Positions 24,801 through 33,420 of a stretch of 63,691 nucleotides of DNA are shown piece after piece. The position numbers and the translations under genes were made by a program. Each line of letters begins with the position of its first letter. The first letter of the stretch is position 1. The notes under the pieces were generated by a model. That model had not been told where the DNA came from. It searched no databases and saw only the letters and a list, made by a program, of their open reading frames with translations. Source of the DNA: Paracoccaceae bacterium. Its GTDB lineage: Bacteria > Pseudomonadota > Alphaproteobacteria > Rhodobacterales > Rhodobacteraceae. The DNA is taken from the NCBI GenBank assembly GCA_030066905.1, contig JASJAR010000040.1:1-63691 (forward strand), written 5' to 3'.

Positions 24801-25216
24801 CCGCCGCACTCCTTCCCAAGATCGGTGACGCGGCCCGGGCCAGCCTCCTGGCCGAGGCCACAAGGCTTCTCGACATGGAGCACCTGGCGGAGGTGTTCGG
24901 ACCCGACAGCCTCGCCGAAGTCGGGTTTTCCACACGGATCGGCGACCGCCAGCTCACCGGCACGATCGACCGGCTGATCGTCACCGACAGCCGTGTTCGC
25001 GCCATCGATTTCAAATCGAACCGCGTCACGCCGGAACGACCGAACGACGTTCCCGAGGGCATCCTGCGGCAGATGGCGGCCTATGACCGCGCCTTGCGGG
25101 ACATTTACCAGGACCGGGATATCGAGACCGCCATCCTCTGGACGACGACAGGTGTGCTGATGCCCCTTCCGCACGAGATCGTGAGGGCGGCCCTGTCCCT
25201 CTCCGCCACATCTTGA
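21875..25216 (+). CDS. addA: Double-strand break repair helicase-nuclease AddA
   Basis: AddA supplies the UvrD-type helicase motor and one nuclease of the AddAB complex. The 1113-residue protein starts with the Q-motif and Walker A (WLTANAGSGKTKVLTDRV), then motif II VDEAQDTSPTQWEVI (about 385-400), motif III GDLKQSIYSFQGADP and motif VI LLYVAMTRAENWLVV. A RecB-family nuclease closes the protein with TGTIDRLIV and IDFKSNRVTPERP. All helicase and nuclease residues look intact. Translation is coupled to addB by the ATGA overlap. A shadow frame covers part of the gene on the other strand and is ignored. Confidence 0.97.
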   Translation: MSRDDASLAQVDAANPAVSTWLTANAGSGKTKVLTDRVTRLLLDGVDPEGVLCLTYTKAAAAEMQNRLFRRLGDWAMMDDRDLRMALGETGVIGSPDLATARTLFARAIETPGGIKIQTIHAFCAMLLRRFPLEAGVSPGFRELDDAEAADLRQAVVDDLAQSGAGEIEAIAAYLSTDDLSELTASVADAASHFGAGLSRQTLADCIGISPRITPQNLWDDLLGGNGATMIGHLKAALAKGSASDIKALAKLAPVDPAVPRAGDHAILEELFLTGASSKAPFSAKAGKFPTKAARAAMGPAAEALDTMMARAENLREPRLALAALEKADALRRFAQAFLPAYADAKAARGVLDFSDLIASANRLLSDPCVADWVLYRIDGNIDHILVDEAQDTSPTQWEVIRKLSAEMTAGKGARDDVMRTLFVVGDLKQSIYSFQGADPAAMEEMRAHFAERLRGGKGLATRKLVYSFRSAPAILQAVDRTFTGARAGGLEAALDHIAFRSDLPGRVDLWPIETPGAKDEDPPWYDPVDRVQESHPQARLARRIAAEIARWVRTETIPARNGAFRPVTESDVLILVQGRNALFHQIIRACKTEGLTVAGADRMRIQSELAARDIMAVLAFLVLPEDDLSLAAALRSPLFGWSEKDLYRLAQPRGGAYLWEALRAQAQERSATLDILGDLRRQSDFQRPFEIIERLLTRHGGRARLVARLGREAEEGIDALLGEAMRYEQQEPPSLTGFLAWQARQSTEIKRQAAGAEAGIRVMTVHGAKGLESPIVILPDTLRDRTPPLPPVLRAGGGIPFWSVPAAERPRVLADAALAQARAEAEERRRLLYVAMTRAENWLVVAGAGEPPQKGATWYEAVADGLVAAHAGPASLPDGTEFLRLESGRWSGPVVAPEDMPETATEDPAWLDTPDRAPPETRQPLVPSGLGGAKSLPGEVEAEGRDGDPLAYGTGLHLLLEHLPGLPSELRGAATAALLPKIGDAARASLLAEATRLLDMEHLAEVFGPDSLAEVGFSTRIGDRQLTGTIDRLIVTDSRVRAIDFKSNRVTPERPNDVPEGILRQMAAYDRALRDIYQDRDIETAILWTTTGVLMPLPHEIVRAALSLSATS

Positions 25217-25276
25217 CGTCGCCGGGCGGGCTTCCTAACTTCGGCTCCTGTTCGTTTTCCCCCGAAGGAGGCCGCC

Positions 25277-25597
25277 ATGGGCACCGTCGCCGTCACCGAC
25301 GCCACGTTCGACGCAGAAGTGAAGAACTCCGACATCCCGGTGGTCGTGGATTTCTGGGCGCCGTGGTGCGGCCCCTGCAAGCAGATCGGCCCCGCGCTCG
25401 AGGAGCTTTCCGAGCAGTATGCCGGCCAGGTGAAGATCGCCAAGGTCAATGTCGACGACGACCAGGCGGCCGCCGCCGCGCTCGGCGTGCGCGGCATCCC
25501 GGCGCTCTTTCTCTTCAAGGACGGCGAGGTCGTCTCGAACAAGACCGGTGCCGCCCCGAAGGCAGCCCTGGAGAGCTGGATCAAAGAAGCGATCTGA
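25277..25597 (+). CDS. trxA: Thioredoxin
   Basis: The 106-residue protein is a standard cytoplasmic thioredoxin with the redox motif WCGPCK (near residues 32-37), the cis-proline [14 protein letters not shown] and the usual [10 protein letters not shown] strand. It reduces disulfides in ribonucleotide reductase, methionine sulfoxide reductase and other partners; an exported MsrA is encoded in this window but would be served by periplasmic reductants instead. The start follows AAGGAGG. A strong terminator just downstream suggests it is transcribed alone, between addA and hslV. Confidence 0.97.
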   Translation: MGTVAVTDATFDAEVKNSDIPVVVDFWAPWCGPCKQIGPALEELSEQYAGQVKIAKVNVDDDQAAAAALGVRGIPALFLFKDGEVVSNKTGAAPKAALESWIKEAI

Positions 25598-25622
25598 TCG
25601 GTATCGCAGCCGACAGGACAGG

Positions 25623-25644
25623 GGCGCCGCTTAGGCGCCTTTTT
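25623..25644 (+). terminator. Intrinsic terminator after trxA
   Basis: The stem GGCGCC (25623-25628) and GGCGCC (25634-25639) closes on GCTTA and is followed by five T residues. It separates trxA from hslV. Confidence 0.9.
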
Positions 25645-25704
25645 CGTGTCGGCTTGTGCAGCACCGGGCCTGTCGCCATATAGGCCGCCAGTATGGAGGG
25701 CGCG

Positions 25705-26259
25705 ATGGCTGAAGACTTTCCCGGCTGGCACGGCACGACGATCATCGGGGTCCGAAAGGGCGGCGAGGTCGTCATCGCCGGCGACGGACAGGTGAGCCTC
25801 GGACAGACGGTCATCAAGGGAACCGCCAGGAAAGTCCGCCGCCTGAGCCCCGGCGGTCTCGACATCGTGGCCGGGTTTGCTGGCTCCACCGCGGATGCCT
25901 TCACGCTTCTCGAGCGACTCGAGGCCAAGCTCGAGGCAACGCCCGGCCAGCTACAGCGCGCCTGCGTGGAACTCGCCAAGGACTGGCGGACCGACAAGTA
26001 CCTCCAGAAGCTCGAGGCCTTCCTCATCGTCACCGACGGGGCCGAGCTCTACGTCGTCACCGGGGCAGGGGACGTCCTCGAACCCGAACACGACGTCACC
26101 GCCATCGGCTCGGGCGGCAACTACGCGCTCGCTGCGGCCCGGGCGCTGATCGAGGGGCCCGAGGACGCCGAATCCATCGCCCGGAAGGCGATGGCCATCG
26201 CGGCGGACATCTGCGTCTACACCAACGGAAACCTGACGGTGGAAAAGCTCGCCAAATGA
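25705..26259 (+). CDS. hslV: ATP-dependent protease subunit HslV (ClpQ)
   Basis: HslV forms the proteolytic double ring of the HslUV (ClpYQ) protease. The start is ATG at 25705 because GGAGG lies just before it; an earlier ATG adds four residues. Before the active threonine lies the short propeptide [10 protein letters not shown]; processing after WHG would expose [10 protein letters not shown], so unlike Escherichia coli HslV (MTTI...) this precursor needs autocleavage. The rest ([63 protein letters not shown]) is typical. It overlaps hslU by ATGA. Confidence 0.96.
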   Translation: MAEDFPGWHGTTIIGVRKGGEVVIAGDGQVSLGQTVIKGTARKVRRLSPGGLDIVAGFAGSTADAFTLLERLEAKLEATPGQLQRACVELAKDWRTDKYLQKLEAFLIVTDGAELYVVTGAGDVLEPEHDVTAIGSGGNYALAAARALIEGPEDAESIARKAMAIAADICVYTNGNLTVEKLAK

Positions 26260-27560
26260 CCGACCTCACCCCCCGCGAAATCGTCTCCGAACTCGACCGC
26301 TTCATCATCGGCCAGAAGGACGCCAAGCGCGCCGTCGCCGTAGCGCTGCGCAACCGCTGGCGGCGCAAGCAGCTTTCGGACGATCTTCGCGACGAGGTCT
26401 ATCCAAAGAACATCCTGATGATTGGGCCCACCGGCGTCGGCAAGACCGAGATCTCCCGGCGGCTGGCAAAGCTCGCGCGGGCCCCGTTTCTGAAGGTCGA
26501 GGCCACGAAGTTCACCGAGGTCGGCTATGTCGGCCGGGACGTCGAGCAGATCGTTCGCGACCTCGTCGAGGCGGCAATCACCCAGACCCGCGAGCTGATG
26601 CGCGCCGACGTCAAGGCGCGGGCCGAGGAAAACGCCGAGGAGCGCGTTCTCACGGCCATCGCGGGCGAGGGGGCGCGAGAGCAGACGAAGGAAATGTTCC
26701 GCAAGAAACTCCGCGCGGGCGAGCTCGACGACACGATGATCGAGCTCGAGGTCGCCGACACCTCCTCCCCGTTCCCCGCCTTCGAGCTGCCCGGCGGTCA
26801 GGGCGGCATGCCGGGGATGAACCTTGGAGATCTCTTCGGGAAGGCCTTCCAGGGCCGCACGGTCAGAAAGCGGATGAGCGTGGCCGACAGCTACGAAGTT
26901 CTCCTCGGCGAAGAGGCCGACAAGCTTCTCGACGACGAGACGGTGACCAAGGAGGCGCTGATCGCGGTCCAGGAAAACGGCATCGTCTTCCTCGACGAGA
27001 TCGACAAGGTGACGGCCCGGTCTGACGCGAGAGGCGCGGATGTCTCCCGCGAGGGTGTGCAACGCGATCTTCTACCGCTCATCGAGGGCACGACCGTGTC
27101 GACGAAGCACGGGCCCGTCAAAACCGACCACATCCTCTTCATCGCCTCGGGCGCGTTCCACATCGCCAAGCCCTCCGACCTGCTCCCGGAACTTCAGGGC
27201 CGCCTGCCGATCCGGGTCGAATTGAGGGCCCTCACAGAGGAGGATTTCGTGCGCATCCTCACCGAGACAGACAATGCGCTCACGCGCCAATACACCGCCC
27301 TGATGGCCACCGAAGATGTCGCCGTCACCTTCACCGAGGACGGCATCGCCGCTCTGGCGAAGATCGCGGCGGGGGTGAACCAGTCGGTGGAGAACATCGG
27401 CGCCCGACGGCTCTACACGGTCATGGAGCGGGTCTTTGAGGACCTTTCCTTCGACGCGCCGGACCAGGGCGGTCAGACGGTCACCATCGATGCCGGTTTT
27501 GTGGACAAACACCTTGGGGACCTCGCGAAATCGGCAGATATGAGCCGCTACGTCCTCTGA
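26256..27560 (+). CDS. hslU: HslUV ATPase subunit HslU (ClpY)
   Basis: HslU is the AAA+ unfoldase that feeds substrates to HslV. The 434-residue protein has the N-domain start [20 protein letters not shown], Walker [18 protein letters not shown] near residues 60-67, the intermediate I-domain (about 105-230, with the [15 protein letters not shown] stretch), Walker [12 protein letters not shown] and the C-terminal [19 protein letters not shown] sensor-2 region. The YVL tail fits the family, where it inserts into HslV and activates it. The genes overlap and probably share one promoter. Confidence 0.97.
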   Translation: MTDLTPREIVSELDRFIIGQKDAKRAVAVALRNRWRRKQLSDDLRDEVYPKNILMIGPTGVGKTEISRRLAKLARAPFLKVEATKFTEVGYVGRDVEQIVRDLVEAAITQTRELMRADVKARAEENAEERVLTAIAGEGAREQTKEMFRKKLRAGELDDTMIELEVADTSSPFPAFELPGGQGGMPGMNLGDLFGKAFQGRTVRKRMSVADSYEVLLGEEADKLLDDETVTKEALIAVQENGIVFLDEIDKVTARSDARGADVSREGVQRDLLPLIEGTTVSTKHGPVKTDHILFIASGAFHIAKPSDLLPELQGRLPIRVELRALTEEDFVRILTETDNALTRQYTALMATEDVAVTFTEDGIAALAKIAAGVNQSVENIGARRLYTVMERVFEDLSFDAPDQGGQTVTIDAGFVDKHLGDLAKSADMSRYVL

Positions 27561-27620
27561 GGGTCTTGTCCCTGCTGCTGACATCCCTATCAGTAACAGA
27601 TCGCCACCGCGGATAGCCCG

Positions 27621-28706
27621 ATGCGCCTCGCCATCCTCCTTTTTACCCTCGCGGGCCTCGCCGCCTGTGCCCCGCGCGGTGACCTTCTGGTTCAACCCGA
27701 GGCCGCCGGTATCGGCGAGGAGGTCGATGTCTTCATTGCCACCACGCGCAGGCTTCTGGTGGGGACCGACCCGTCGCTCTACCGCACACCCAACACGCGC
27801 TATCTCAAGCGCCGCGTCTCGGTCCCGCCCGATCGCGGCTCGGGGACGGTCACCGCGCCGGCACCGCCCATCGACCCCACGACGCAATTCGTCGCGACCG
27901 AGGCTGTGACCTATGCCGGCGGCGACGCCTTTCGCCGCGATCTCGCCCGGGCACTGAGGTCCCGCCCGCGGGGCGAACGGGAGGTCGTCGTCTACGTCCA
28001 CGGCTTCAACAACACTTTCTCCGATGGGGTCTTGCGCATCGCGCAATTGAGCCACGATCTCGAGCTCCCCGGCGTGGCGGTGCATTTCTCCTGGCCAAGC
28101 TCGGCCAACCCGGTGGGCTATGGCTACGACCGCGACAGCGTTCTGTTCTCCCGCGACGGGCTTGAGGAGCTGTTGCGAACCGTGTCGCGGTCCGGTGCGG
28201 AGCGGGTACTCGTCGTGGCCCATTCGATGGGTGGGCTTCTGGTGATGGAGACCCTGCGCCAGATCGCCATCGCCAGCCCGTCCTGGCCGAGCCGGGAGCT
28301 TGACGGGGTGGTCCTGATCTCACCCGACATCGACATTGAAGTGTTCCAGGCCCAGGCCCGCCGGATCGGCGACCTGCCAGACCCATTCGCGATCTTCGTT
28401 TCCGAACGCGACCGGGTGCTGCGGCTCTCGGCCCGGGTGAACCGTCAGCCCAACCGGCTCGGCAACATCGCCGATGCCGAAGCACTGGCCGAGCTTGACG
28501 TCACGCTCCTCGATATCTCGGAATTTTCCACCGGAGCGGGGCATTTCACCGCCGCCTCCTCGCCCGCGCTGCTCGCGCTCATGCGCCGCCTAGGCGATGT
28601 CGAGCGCGCCTTCGATGCAGACCAGGCCGGGCGGGCAGGGCTCATTCCCGGCACGGTGCTCACGGTGCAAAACGCCACCGAAATCCTGATCCCCGCTCCG
28701 AGATAA
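27621..28706 (+). CDS. Lipoprotein alpha/beta hydrolase (DUF900)
   Basis: The 361-residue protein begins with a lipoprotein signal, LFTLAGLAAC, with the lipobox cysteine near residue 16, so it should be lipid-anchored in the envelope. The body is a DUF900-type alpha/beta hydrolase: VVVYVHGFNNTFSDGVLRIAQL forms the oxyanion region, HFSWPSSANPVGYGYDRDSV follows, and the nucleophile serine lies in VVAHSMGGLLVMETL (GxSxG-like AHSMGG). The distal histidine may be in GAGHFTAASSPAL. Substrate unknown. It is a single gene 60 bases after hslU. Confidence 0.87.
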   Translation: MRLAILLFTLAGLAACAPRGDLLVQPEAAGIGEEVDVFIATTRRLLVGTDPSLYRTPNTRYLKRRVSVPPDRGSGTVTAPAPPIDPTTQFVATEAVTYAGGDAFRRDLARALRSRPRGEREVVVYVHGFNNTFSDGVLRIAQLSHDLELPGVAVHFSWPSSANPVGYGYDRDSVLFSRDGLEELLRTVSRSGAERVLVVAHSMGGLLVMETLRQIAIASPSWPSRELDGVVLISPDIDIEVFQAQARRIGDLPDPFAIFVSERDRVLRLSARVNRQPNRLGNIADAEALAELDVTLLDISEFSTGAGHFTAASSPALLALMRRLGDVERAFDADQAGRAGLIPGTVLTVQNATEILIPAPR

Positions 28707-28744
28707 GTCTTTCACGGCGCCGGCCTTCGGTCCATGAGAGCCCC

Positions 28745-29968
28745 ATGACGCTCGCCGGCTTTCTTCGCGACAACGCGCCTTTTCTGTCGGCCGGCGCGCT
28801 GCTGACCTTCCTGTCGTCTTTCGGCCAGACCTTCTTCATTTCGGTCTTCGCCGGGGAGATTCGCGCGGAGTTCGGCCTTAGTCACGGCGGCTGGGGGGCG
28901 GTCTATTCGGCTGCCACCTTCGCCTCGGCCGGGGTCATGATCTGGGCGGGCGTCCTCACCGACCGGTTTCGTGCCCGGGCGCTCGGGCTTTGGGTGGCGA
29001 TCCTCCTCGCCGCCGCCGCGCTGACAATGGCGGCCGCACAAAGTGTCGCAATGCTCGTTCTGGCCGTGTTTCTGCTCCGGCTGGCGGGGCAGGGGATGGC
29101 CTTTCATATCGCCATCGTCGCCATGGCCCGCTGGTATGTCGCCCTGCGCGGGCGCGCGATCTCCATCGCGTCGCTCGGTGTCGCGGCCGGCGAGGCGTTT
29201 CTGCCGCTCACGGCGGTCGGTCTCATGGCGCTCGTCGACTGGCGGTTGCTCTGGGTTGGCGCCGCGGTGTTGTCCCTCGCCACCGTCCCGCTCCTGCTGC
29301 GCCTTCTGCGCCTCGAACGCACACCGCAAAGCCTTGCCGAAGATATGAACTCAGCAGGCCTCGCCGGCCGGCACTGGACGAGGCGCGATCTCTTCGGGCA
29401 TGGCCTCTTCTGGTTCGTGCTGCCCTCGATCCTTGCGCCGTCGGCCTTCTCAACGGCGTTCTTCTTCCACCAGGTTCATCTGGCGGAGGTGAAGGGCTGG
29501 AGCCACGGAGCCCTCGTCGCGCTCTTCCCGCTCTTCACCGCCTCGGCCATCGCAGCCCTCATCCTGTCGGGCTGGCTGATCGACCGGCTGGGTGCCATGC
29601 GGCTGATGCCTTTCGTGCTCGTGCCGATGGCGGCGGGGTTTGCAATCCTGTCGAACGCCGAACCGATTTGGCTGACGGCACTTGCCATGGCGCTGATGGG
29701 CGCATCGCAGGGGGCCAACTCCGCGGTACCGGCGGCGTTCTGGGCAGAAGCCTACGGCACCCGGCATCTCGGTGCGATCAAGTCGCTCGCTACGGCAATC
29801 ATGGTGTTCGGCACCGCCATAGGTCCGGTGCTGACGGGTGTGCTCATCGACGGGGGCCTGCCCTTTGCTGACCAGATGCTGTGGATCGCCGCCTATTTCC
29901 TGGTCTCGGCTGGGCTTGTGGGTGTCGGCGTCGCCCGCGCCCGGCGTCTCTCAGCGCAGACGGCGTAG
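28745..29968 (+). CDS. MFS transporter
   Basis: The 407-residue protein has about 12 hydrophobic helices and the motif-A-like loop WAGVLTDRFRARALGLWVAI between helices 2 and 3, placing it in the major facilitator superfamily. The second half repeats a weaker form, SGWLIDRLGAMRLMPFVL. The type resembles the small group of alphaproteobacterial MFS carriers near monocarboxylate/oxalate transporters, but the substrate cannot be inferred. Its end overlaps the convergent Smr gene by 18 bases. No regulator is adjacent. Confidence 0.85.
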   Translation: MTLAGFLRDNAPFLSAGALLTFLSSFGQTFFISVFAGEIRAEFGLSHGGWGAVYSAATFASAGVMIWAGVLTDRFRARALGLWVAILLAAAALTMAAAQSVAMLVLAVFLLRLAGQGMAFHIAIVAMARWYVALRGRAISIASLGVAAGEAFLPLTAVGLMALVDWRLLWVGAAVLSLATVPLLLRLLRLERTPQSLAEDMNSAGLAGRHWTRRDLFGHGLFWFVLPSILAPSAFSTAFFFHQVHLAEVKGWSHGALVALFPLFTASAIAALILSGWLIDRLGAMRLMPFVLVPMAAGFAILSNAEPIWLTALAMALMGASQGANSAVPAAFWAEAYGTRHLGAIKSLATAIMVFGTAIGPVLTGVLIDGGLPFADQMLWIAAYFLVSAGLVGVGVARARRLSAQTA

Positions 29969-30535
29969 ATAGACGTAAAACGCCCCGTCGCCGCCATGTC
30001 GCCGATGGGCCGGTGTGACATCGAGCACCGCCCCGTTCAACGGCGGCAGGGCCAGCCAATGGGGCACCTGCCGGCGAAGAATTCCCCGCTCGGCGGGAGC
30101 CGGTGCCTGGTCGCGGCCCTTGCCGGTAATCACCAGCAACAACCGGTCACCGCGCGCCTGGCACGACAGAACGAAAGTGATGAGCGCGCCATGGGCCTCA
30201 TCCACGGTCATCCCGTGCAGGTCGATCCGCCCGTCGGGCCCCGTCCGGCCTTTCTTGAGCTTGCCCAGCGCCTTTCGGTCGAGCCGCGCCGCACCATCCC
30301 AGGGCGCGGGCGGGGCGGCGATCGCGACACTTTCCGGGCCGGGCTTCGCGTTCTGCCCGATGCGGAAGGCGGGTAGGGGCTGTGGTGTCGGACGCACCGG
30401 CGGCATCGGTTGGGCCTGCCGGATTTCCGGGTCGGTCGGGCCGCGCTGCGGAAGGTTCGACCGGACCCCCGAGGCATAGGCCTCCCAGAGCTGCCGTTCG
30501 TCTGACCGGACCTCGCGGGGGCGTCGTTTCTTCAC
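29951..30535 (-). CDS. Smr/MutS2-type domain protein
   Basis: The 194-residue protein is a free-standing Smr domain. A proline-rich, basic N-terminus of about 95 residues precedes the domain, which shows IDLHGMTVDEAHGALITFV (catalytic-type DLHG at about 110), the LLLVITGKGRD strand and the C-terminal VTPAHRRHGGDGAFYVYLRR. Smr domains nick nucleic acids; MutS2 carries one, but these small versions are less understood and act in DNA or ribosome-linked processes. It follows mltA with a four-base overlap, as third gene of the Tim44-mltA-Smr operon. Confidence 0.88.
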   Translation of the reverse strand: MKKRRPREVRSDERQLWEAYASGVRSNLPQRGPTDPEIRQAQPMPPVRPTPQPLPAFRIGQNAKPGPESVAIAAPPAPWDGAARLDRKALGKLKKGRTGPDGRIDLHGMTVDEAHGALITFVLSCQARGDRLLLVITGKGRDQAPAPAERGILRRQVPHWLALPPLNGAVLDVTPAHRRHGGDGAFYVYLRRLR

Positions 30536-31554
30536 TGAGCCGCCAGATCCAGCGCGGTATCCACCGGCAGAAGCACCACCAAACGGCCGCTGTCGCGCAC
30601 CCGGCCGGCCACCTCGCCGGCCTCGTCGCCGGTGCCGAAGAAGATGTCGGCCCGTTGCGCGCCCTTCACCGCAGACCCGGTGTCCTGTGCCACCATCAGG
30701 CGCCGAAGCGGTTCTTCGCCCCCCTTTTCGAGCCAGACGGGCGCGCCGAGGGGCACGAACTCGGGGTCTATCGCCACCGACCGTCCAGCCGTGATCGACC
30801 GGTTCATCGCCCCGAGCGGGCCCCGGTTGGGGGGCACCCGGGTGACCTCGCGAAAGAACACGTAGGACGGGTTGTGATGCAGGAGTTCGGCGCCCGCCAC
30901 GGGGTTGTCGGCGACCCAGCGCCGTATCATCGGCGCCGAGACCTGATGCTCGGGGAGGTAACCGCGCCGCACCATTTCATTGCCGATCGAGCGGTAGGGG
31001 TGCCCGTTCTTGCCGCCGAACCCGACGCGGATGCCGCGGCCGTCCGGAAGGCGGATACGGCCGGACCCTTGAACCTGCAGGAAGAATTTGTCGACCGGGT
31101 CCGAAAGCCATGCGATTTCGAGGTCCCGCCCGTCGAGTATGCCCGTCGTCTCGATTTCGCGCCGGGTCAGCCAGGGCTGGCTGGGAAGCTCCGGGGGGCG
31201 CCGATAAAGCGGGTACCTGAAGGTCGTCGTTCGCACCAACGACCCGGCCAGTTCGGGCTCGAAGTACCCGGTGAAGAGCGGCGCCTCGCCGTCTTCGATC
31301 ATCACCGGCAGAAAGAGCCGCTCGAAGAACTCCCGCGCGGGAGGGTCGGACTTCGCCACCGCGCAGATGGCAGGCCAATGGGGCCCTTCAAGGTCGCCAC
31401 AGGTTTCCGAAAAGACCGACAGTGCCACGTCGTGGCTGTCCGCCGACCAGCCGTCGAGGTCGTCCCATTCGAGAAAGGAATACTGCGCCTCGGCCGCCGC
31501 CCCGCCTGCCGTCATCGCCGCGAAAGCTGCGGCCAGAGCCGCCGCACGGATCAT
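30532..31554 (-). CDS. mltA: Membrane-bound lytic murein transglycosylase A
   Basis: MltA cuts the glycan strand of peptidoglycan to give 1,6-anhydro ends. The 340-residue protein begins with a signal peptide (MIRAAALAAAFAAMTAGGAAA) but has no lipobox cysteine, so it may be soluble in the periplasm. The MltA domain shows LFTGYFEPELAGS, FFLQVQGSGRIRLPDGRGIR and NPSYVFFRE, followed by the 3D domain with the aspartates of AIDPEFVPLG, VAQDTGSAVKGAQRADIFFG, where the catalytic aspartate lies. It overlaps the genes on either side and fits the wall-recycling theme of amgK-murU upstream. Confidence 0.95.
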   Translation of the reverse strand: MIRAAALAAAFAAMTAGGAAAEAQYSFLEWDDLDGWSADSHDVALSVFSETCGDLEGPHWPAICAVAKSDPPAREFFERLFLPVMIEDGEAPLFTGYFEPELAGSLVRTTTFRYPLYRRPPELPSQPWLTRREIETTGILDGRDLEIAWLSDPVDKFFLQVQGSGRIRLPDGRGIRVGFGGKNGHPYRSIGNEMVRRGYLPEHQVSAPMIRRWVADNPVAGAELLHHNPSYVFFREVTRVPPNRGPLGAMNRSITAGRSVAIDPEFVPLGAPVWLEKGGEEPLRRLMVAQDTGSAVKGAQRADIFFGTGDEAGEVAGRVRDSGRLVVLLPVDTALDLAAQ

Positions 31555-32216
31555 TCCCCGGTGGCGACGAGCTGCCAGTTGGGGTCGTCCGACCCCATGA
31601 GCCGGCCAAAGGTCCAGACATCCTTTTGGCGCTTGATCTCCGTCGGGCTGCCTTCGACGACATCGCCTTCGGCGTTCTTCACCACCGATGTCAGTTCGCC
31701 CACGAACTTCACGGTAATCTCAGCACTCCCGCTGTCGCGATCGAAGGTCGCATCCTGCAACGTCACGTCACGCACTCCGACGAAATTCGCGTCGATCGTG
31801 AGGCCCTGTTCGGCGCGGGCGGCAATCACCTCGTCGAAGCTCTCGGACACCTCGTCAGCCAGAAAACCGCGCACTTCGTCGATATCCCCCGCCTCGAAGG
31901 CCATGAGGATCATCTCATAGGCGCCGCGCGCACCGTCGAGAAACTCGCGCACGCTGAAATCCCGGTCCGCCATCTTCATCGCCGCTAGCGCTTTCGCTGC
32001 CCCCGTTCCGTCATCGACGTAATCGGTGATGTCGCGGTCCGGCCCGCCCTCGATCACGTCGAATTCCGGCCGGTTTACGCGCCGCTCGGCGGGAGCGGCC
32101 CCGGTCACAGGCGGCTTCTCGAACCCGTCGCGGGTGCCGAGGACGCTCCGCAGCCGGAGGATGAGAAACACTGCAATCCCCGCAAGGACGAGAAGTTGAA
32201 TAATGGCTGAGCTCAT
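31551..32216 (-). CDS. Tim44/TimA family protein
   Basis: The 221-residue protein has an N-terminal membrane helix (about 5-22), a charged linker and a Tim44-like domain (about 80-218) recognisable from FLDGARGAYEMILMAFEAGD, GFLADEVSESFDEVIAARAE and the strand KDVWTFGRLMGSDDPNWQLV. In mitochondria Tim44 docks the import motor; the bacterial homologue TimA is thought to be the ancestor, with a role at the inner membrane that is unclear. It starts the Tim44-mltA-Smr operon and lies divergent from fxsA, close to secB, the export chaperone gene. Confidence 0.92.
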   Translation of the reverse strand: MSSAIIQLLVLAGIAVFLILRLRSVLGTRDGFEKPPVTGAAPAERRVNRPEFDVIEGGPDRDITDYVDDGTGAAKALAAMKMADRDFSVREFLDGARGAYEMILMAFEAGDIDEVRGFLADEVSESFDEVIAARAEQGLTIDANFVGVRDVTLQDATFDRDSGSAEITVKFVGELTSVVKNAEGDVVEGSPTEIKRQKDVWTFGRLMGSDDPNWQLVATGE

Positions 32217-32319
32217 GGCCTCGTTCCGCTTGGCGCGATAGCAATCGTCGAACAGGACCTATATGTAGGGTGACGCAGGGCCCAAGTCTATGCCAGCCCC
32301 CTGCGACATCGGGTGGAAT

Positions 32320-32790
32320 ATGTGGCTCTTCTTGCTGTTTCTCGCCGTTCCGTTGATCGAGATCGCGCTTTTCATCCAGATCGGCGGGTGGATCGGCCTC
32401 TGGCCGACCCTCGCCATTGTGGTTCTCACAGCCGTTGCCGGGACGGCGCTGGTGCGATCTCAGGGGCTTCAGGTCCTCAACGAAGTGCGCGGCTCTTTCG
32501 ACAGGCTGTCGGACCCGACCGAACCCCTTGCCCACGGCGCGATGGTGCTGTTTTCCGGCGCATTGCTGCTCACGCCGGGGTTTTTCACCGATGCGGTCGG
32601 TTTCGCCCTCCTGTTCCCGCCGGTCCGTTCGGCCGTCTACCGCTACGTGAGGGCGCGGGTGAGGGTTGAGACCGTGACCTATGGCGAGCGCCGCGCGCAT
32701 CCGGGCAGCAGCGGCCAGACCATCGACGGCACTTATGAAGAGGTGTCGCCTTCGCCGCGGCAGGGGCCATCGGGCTGGACCCGGGATTGA
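32320..32790 (+). CDS. fxsA: FxsA family membrane protein
   Basis: The 156-residue protein has the FxsA core of about four hydrophobic segments, starting MWLFLLFLAVPLIEIALFIQ, then LVRSQGLQVLNEVRGSF, and SGALLLTPGFFTDAVGFALL, followed by a hydrophilic tail. E. coli FxsA counters F-factor exclusion of phage T7 but its normal function is unknown. The start at 32320 is preferred over an earlier ATG that adds ten residues. It lies between the divergent Tim44 gene and secB, an arrangement common in Rhodobacterales. Confidence 0.9.
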   Translation: MWLFLLFLAVPLIEIALFIQIGGWIGLWPTLAIVVLTAVAGTALVRSQGLQVLNEVRGSFDRLSDPTEPLAHGAMVLFSGALLLTPGFFTDAVGFALLFPPVRSAVYRYVRARVRVETVTYGERRAHPGSSGQTIDGTYEEVSPSPRQGPSGWTRD

Positions 32791-32844
32791 GGGTCCGAAA
32801 GCGCTCTGTTAGAGACCGGCCAAATCATTCCGGAAGGGTATTTC

Positions 32845-33348
32845 ATGGCCGAACAGGACGCCGCAAAGACAGCGCCGCAGATCAAGATGCAGGTTCTCGG
32901 GCAGTATATTCGGGACCTCTCGTTCGAGAACATTCTCGCCCAGAAGCCCGTCGACGGTCAGGTTCAGCCCGACGTCCAGGTTCAGGTGTCGCTCGACGCG
33001 CGCAAACGCTCGGTCGAGAACCAGTATGACGTGATCGCGAAGTTCAACGTCACCTCGAAGAACAAGGGCAGCGAACAGCCGCTGTTTCTACTTGAGCTCG
33101 AATACGGCGGCATCTTCCTCATCGAAAACGTCCCCCAGGAGCAGCTCCACCCGTTCCTCCTGATTGAATGCCCGCGGATGCTCTTTCCGTTCATCCGGCG
33201 GATCATTTCCGACGTGTCGCGGGACGGCGGCTTCCCGCCGCTCAACATCGACAACATCGATTTCGTCAGCCTCTATCGTCAGACCCTCGCCCAACGCGCC
33301 GAAGCGGCCAAGACAGACGGGGAAACCCCGCCGCCTGCGGTGAACTAG
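32845..33348 (+). CDS. secB: Protein-export chaperone SecB
   Basis: SecB keeps pre-proteins unfolded and delivers them to SecA. The 167-residue protein carries the family blocks IKMQVLGQYIRDLSFENILA, KNKGSEQPLFLLELEYGGIF, and PRMLFPFIRRIISDVSRDGGFPPL. The tail AAKTDGETPPPA is acidic and disordered as usual. It is convergent with dnaQ, with about 70 bases between the stops and no strong terminator seen. Confidence 0.97.
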   Translation: MAEQDAAKTAPQIKMQVLGQYIRDLSFENILAQKPVDGQVQPDVQVQVSLDARKRSVENQYDVIAKFNVTSKNKGSEQPLFLLELEYGGIFLIENVPQEQLHPFLLIECPRMLFPFIRRIISDVSRDGGFPPLNIDNIDFVSLYRQTLAQRAEAAKTDGETPPPAVN

Positions 33349-33420
33349 GGTCGAACCGGGCCCCACCTCGGGTCTGGAAGCGTGGCCCGCGCCGGAAGCC
33401 TGTTCACAAGACGTCAAGTC

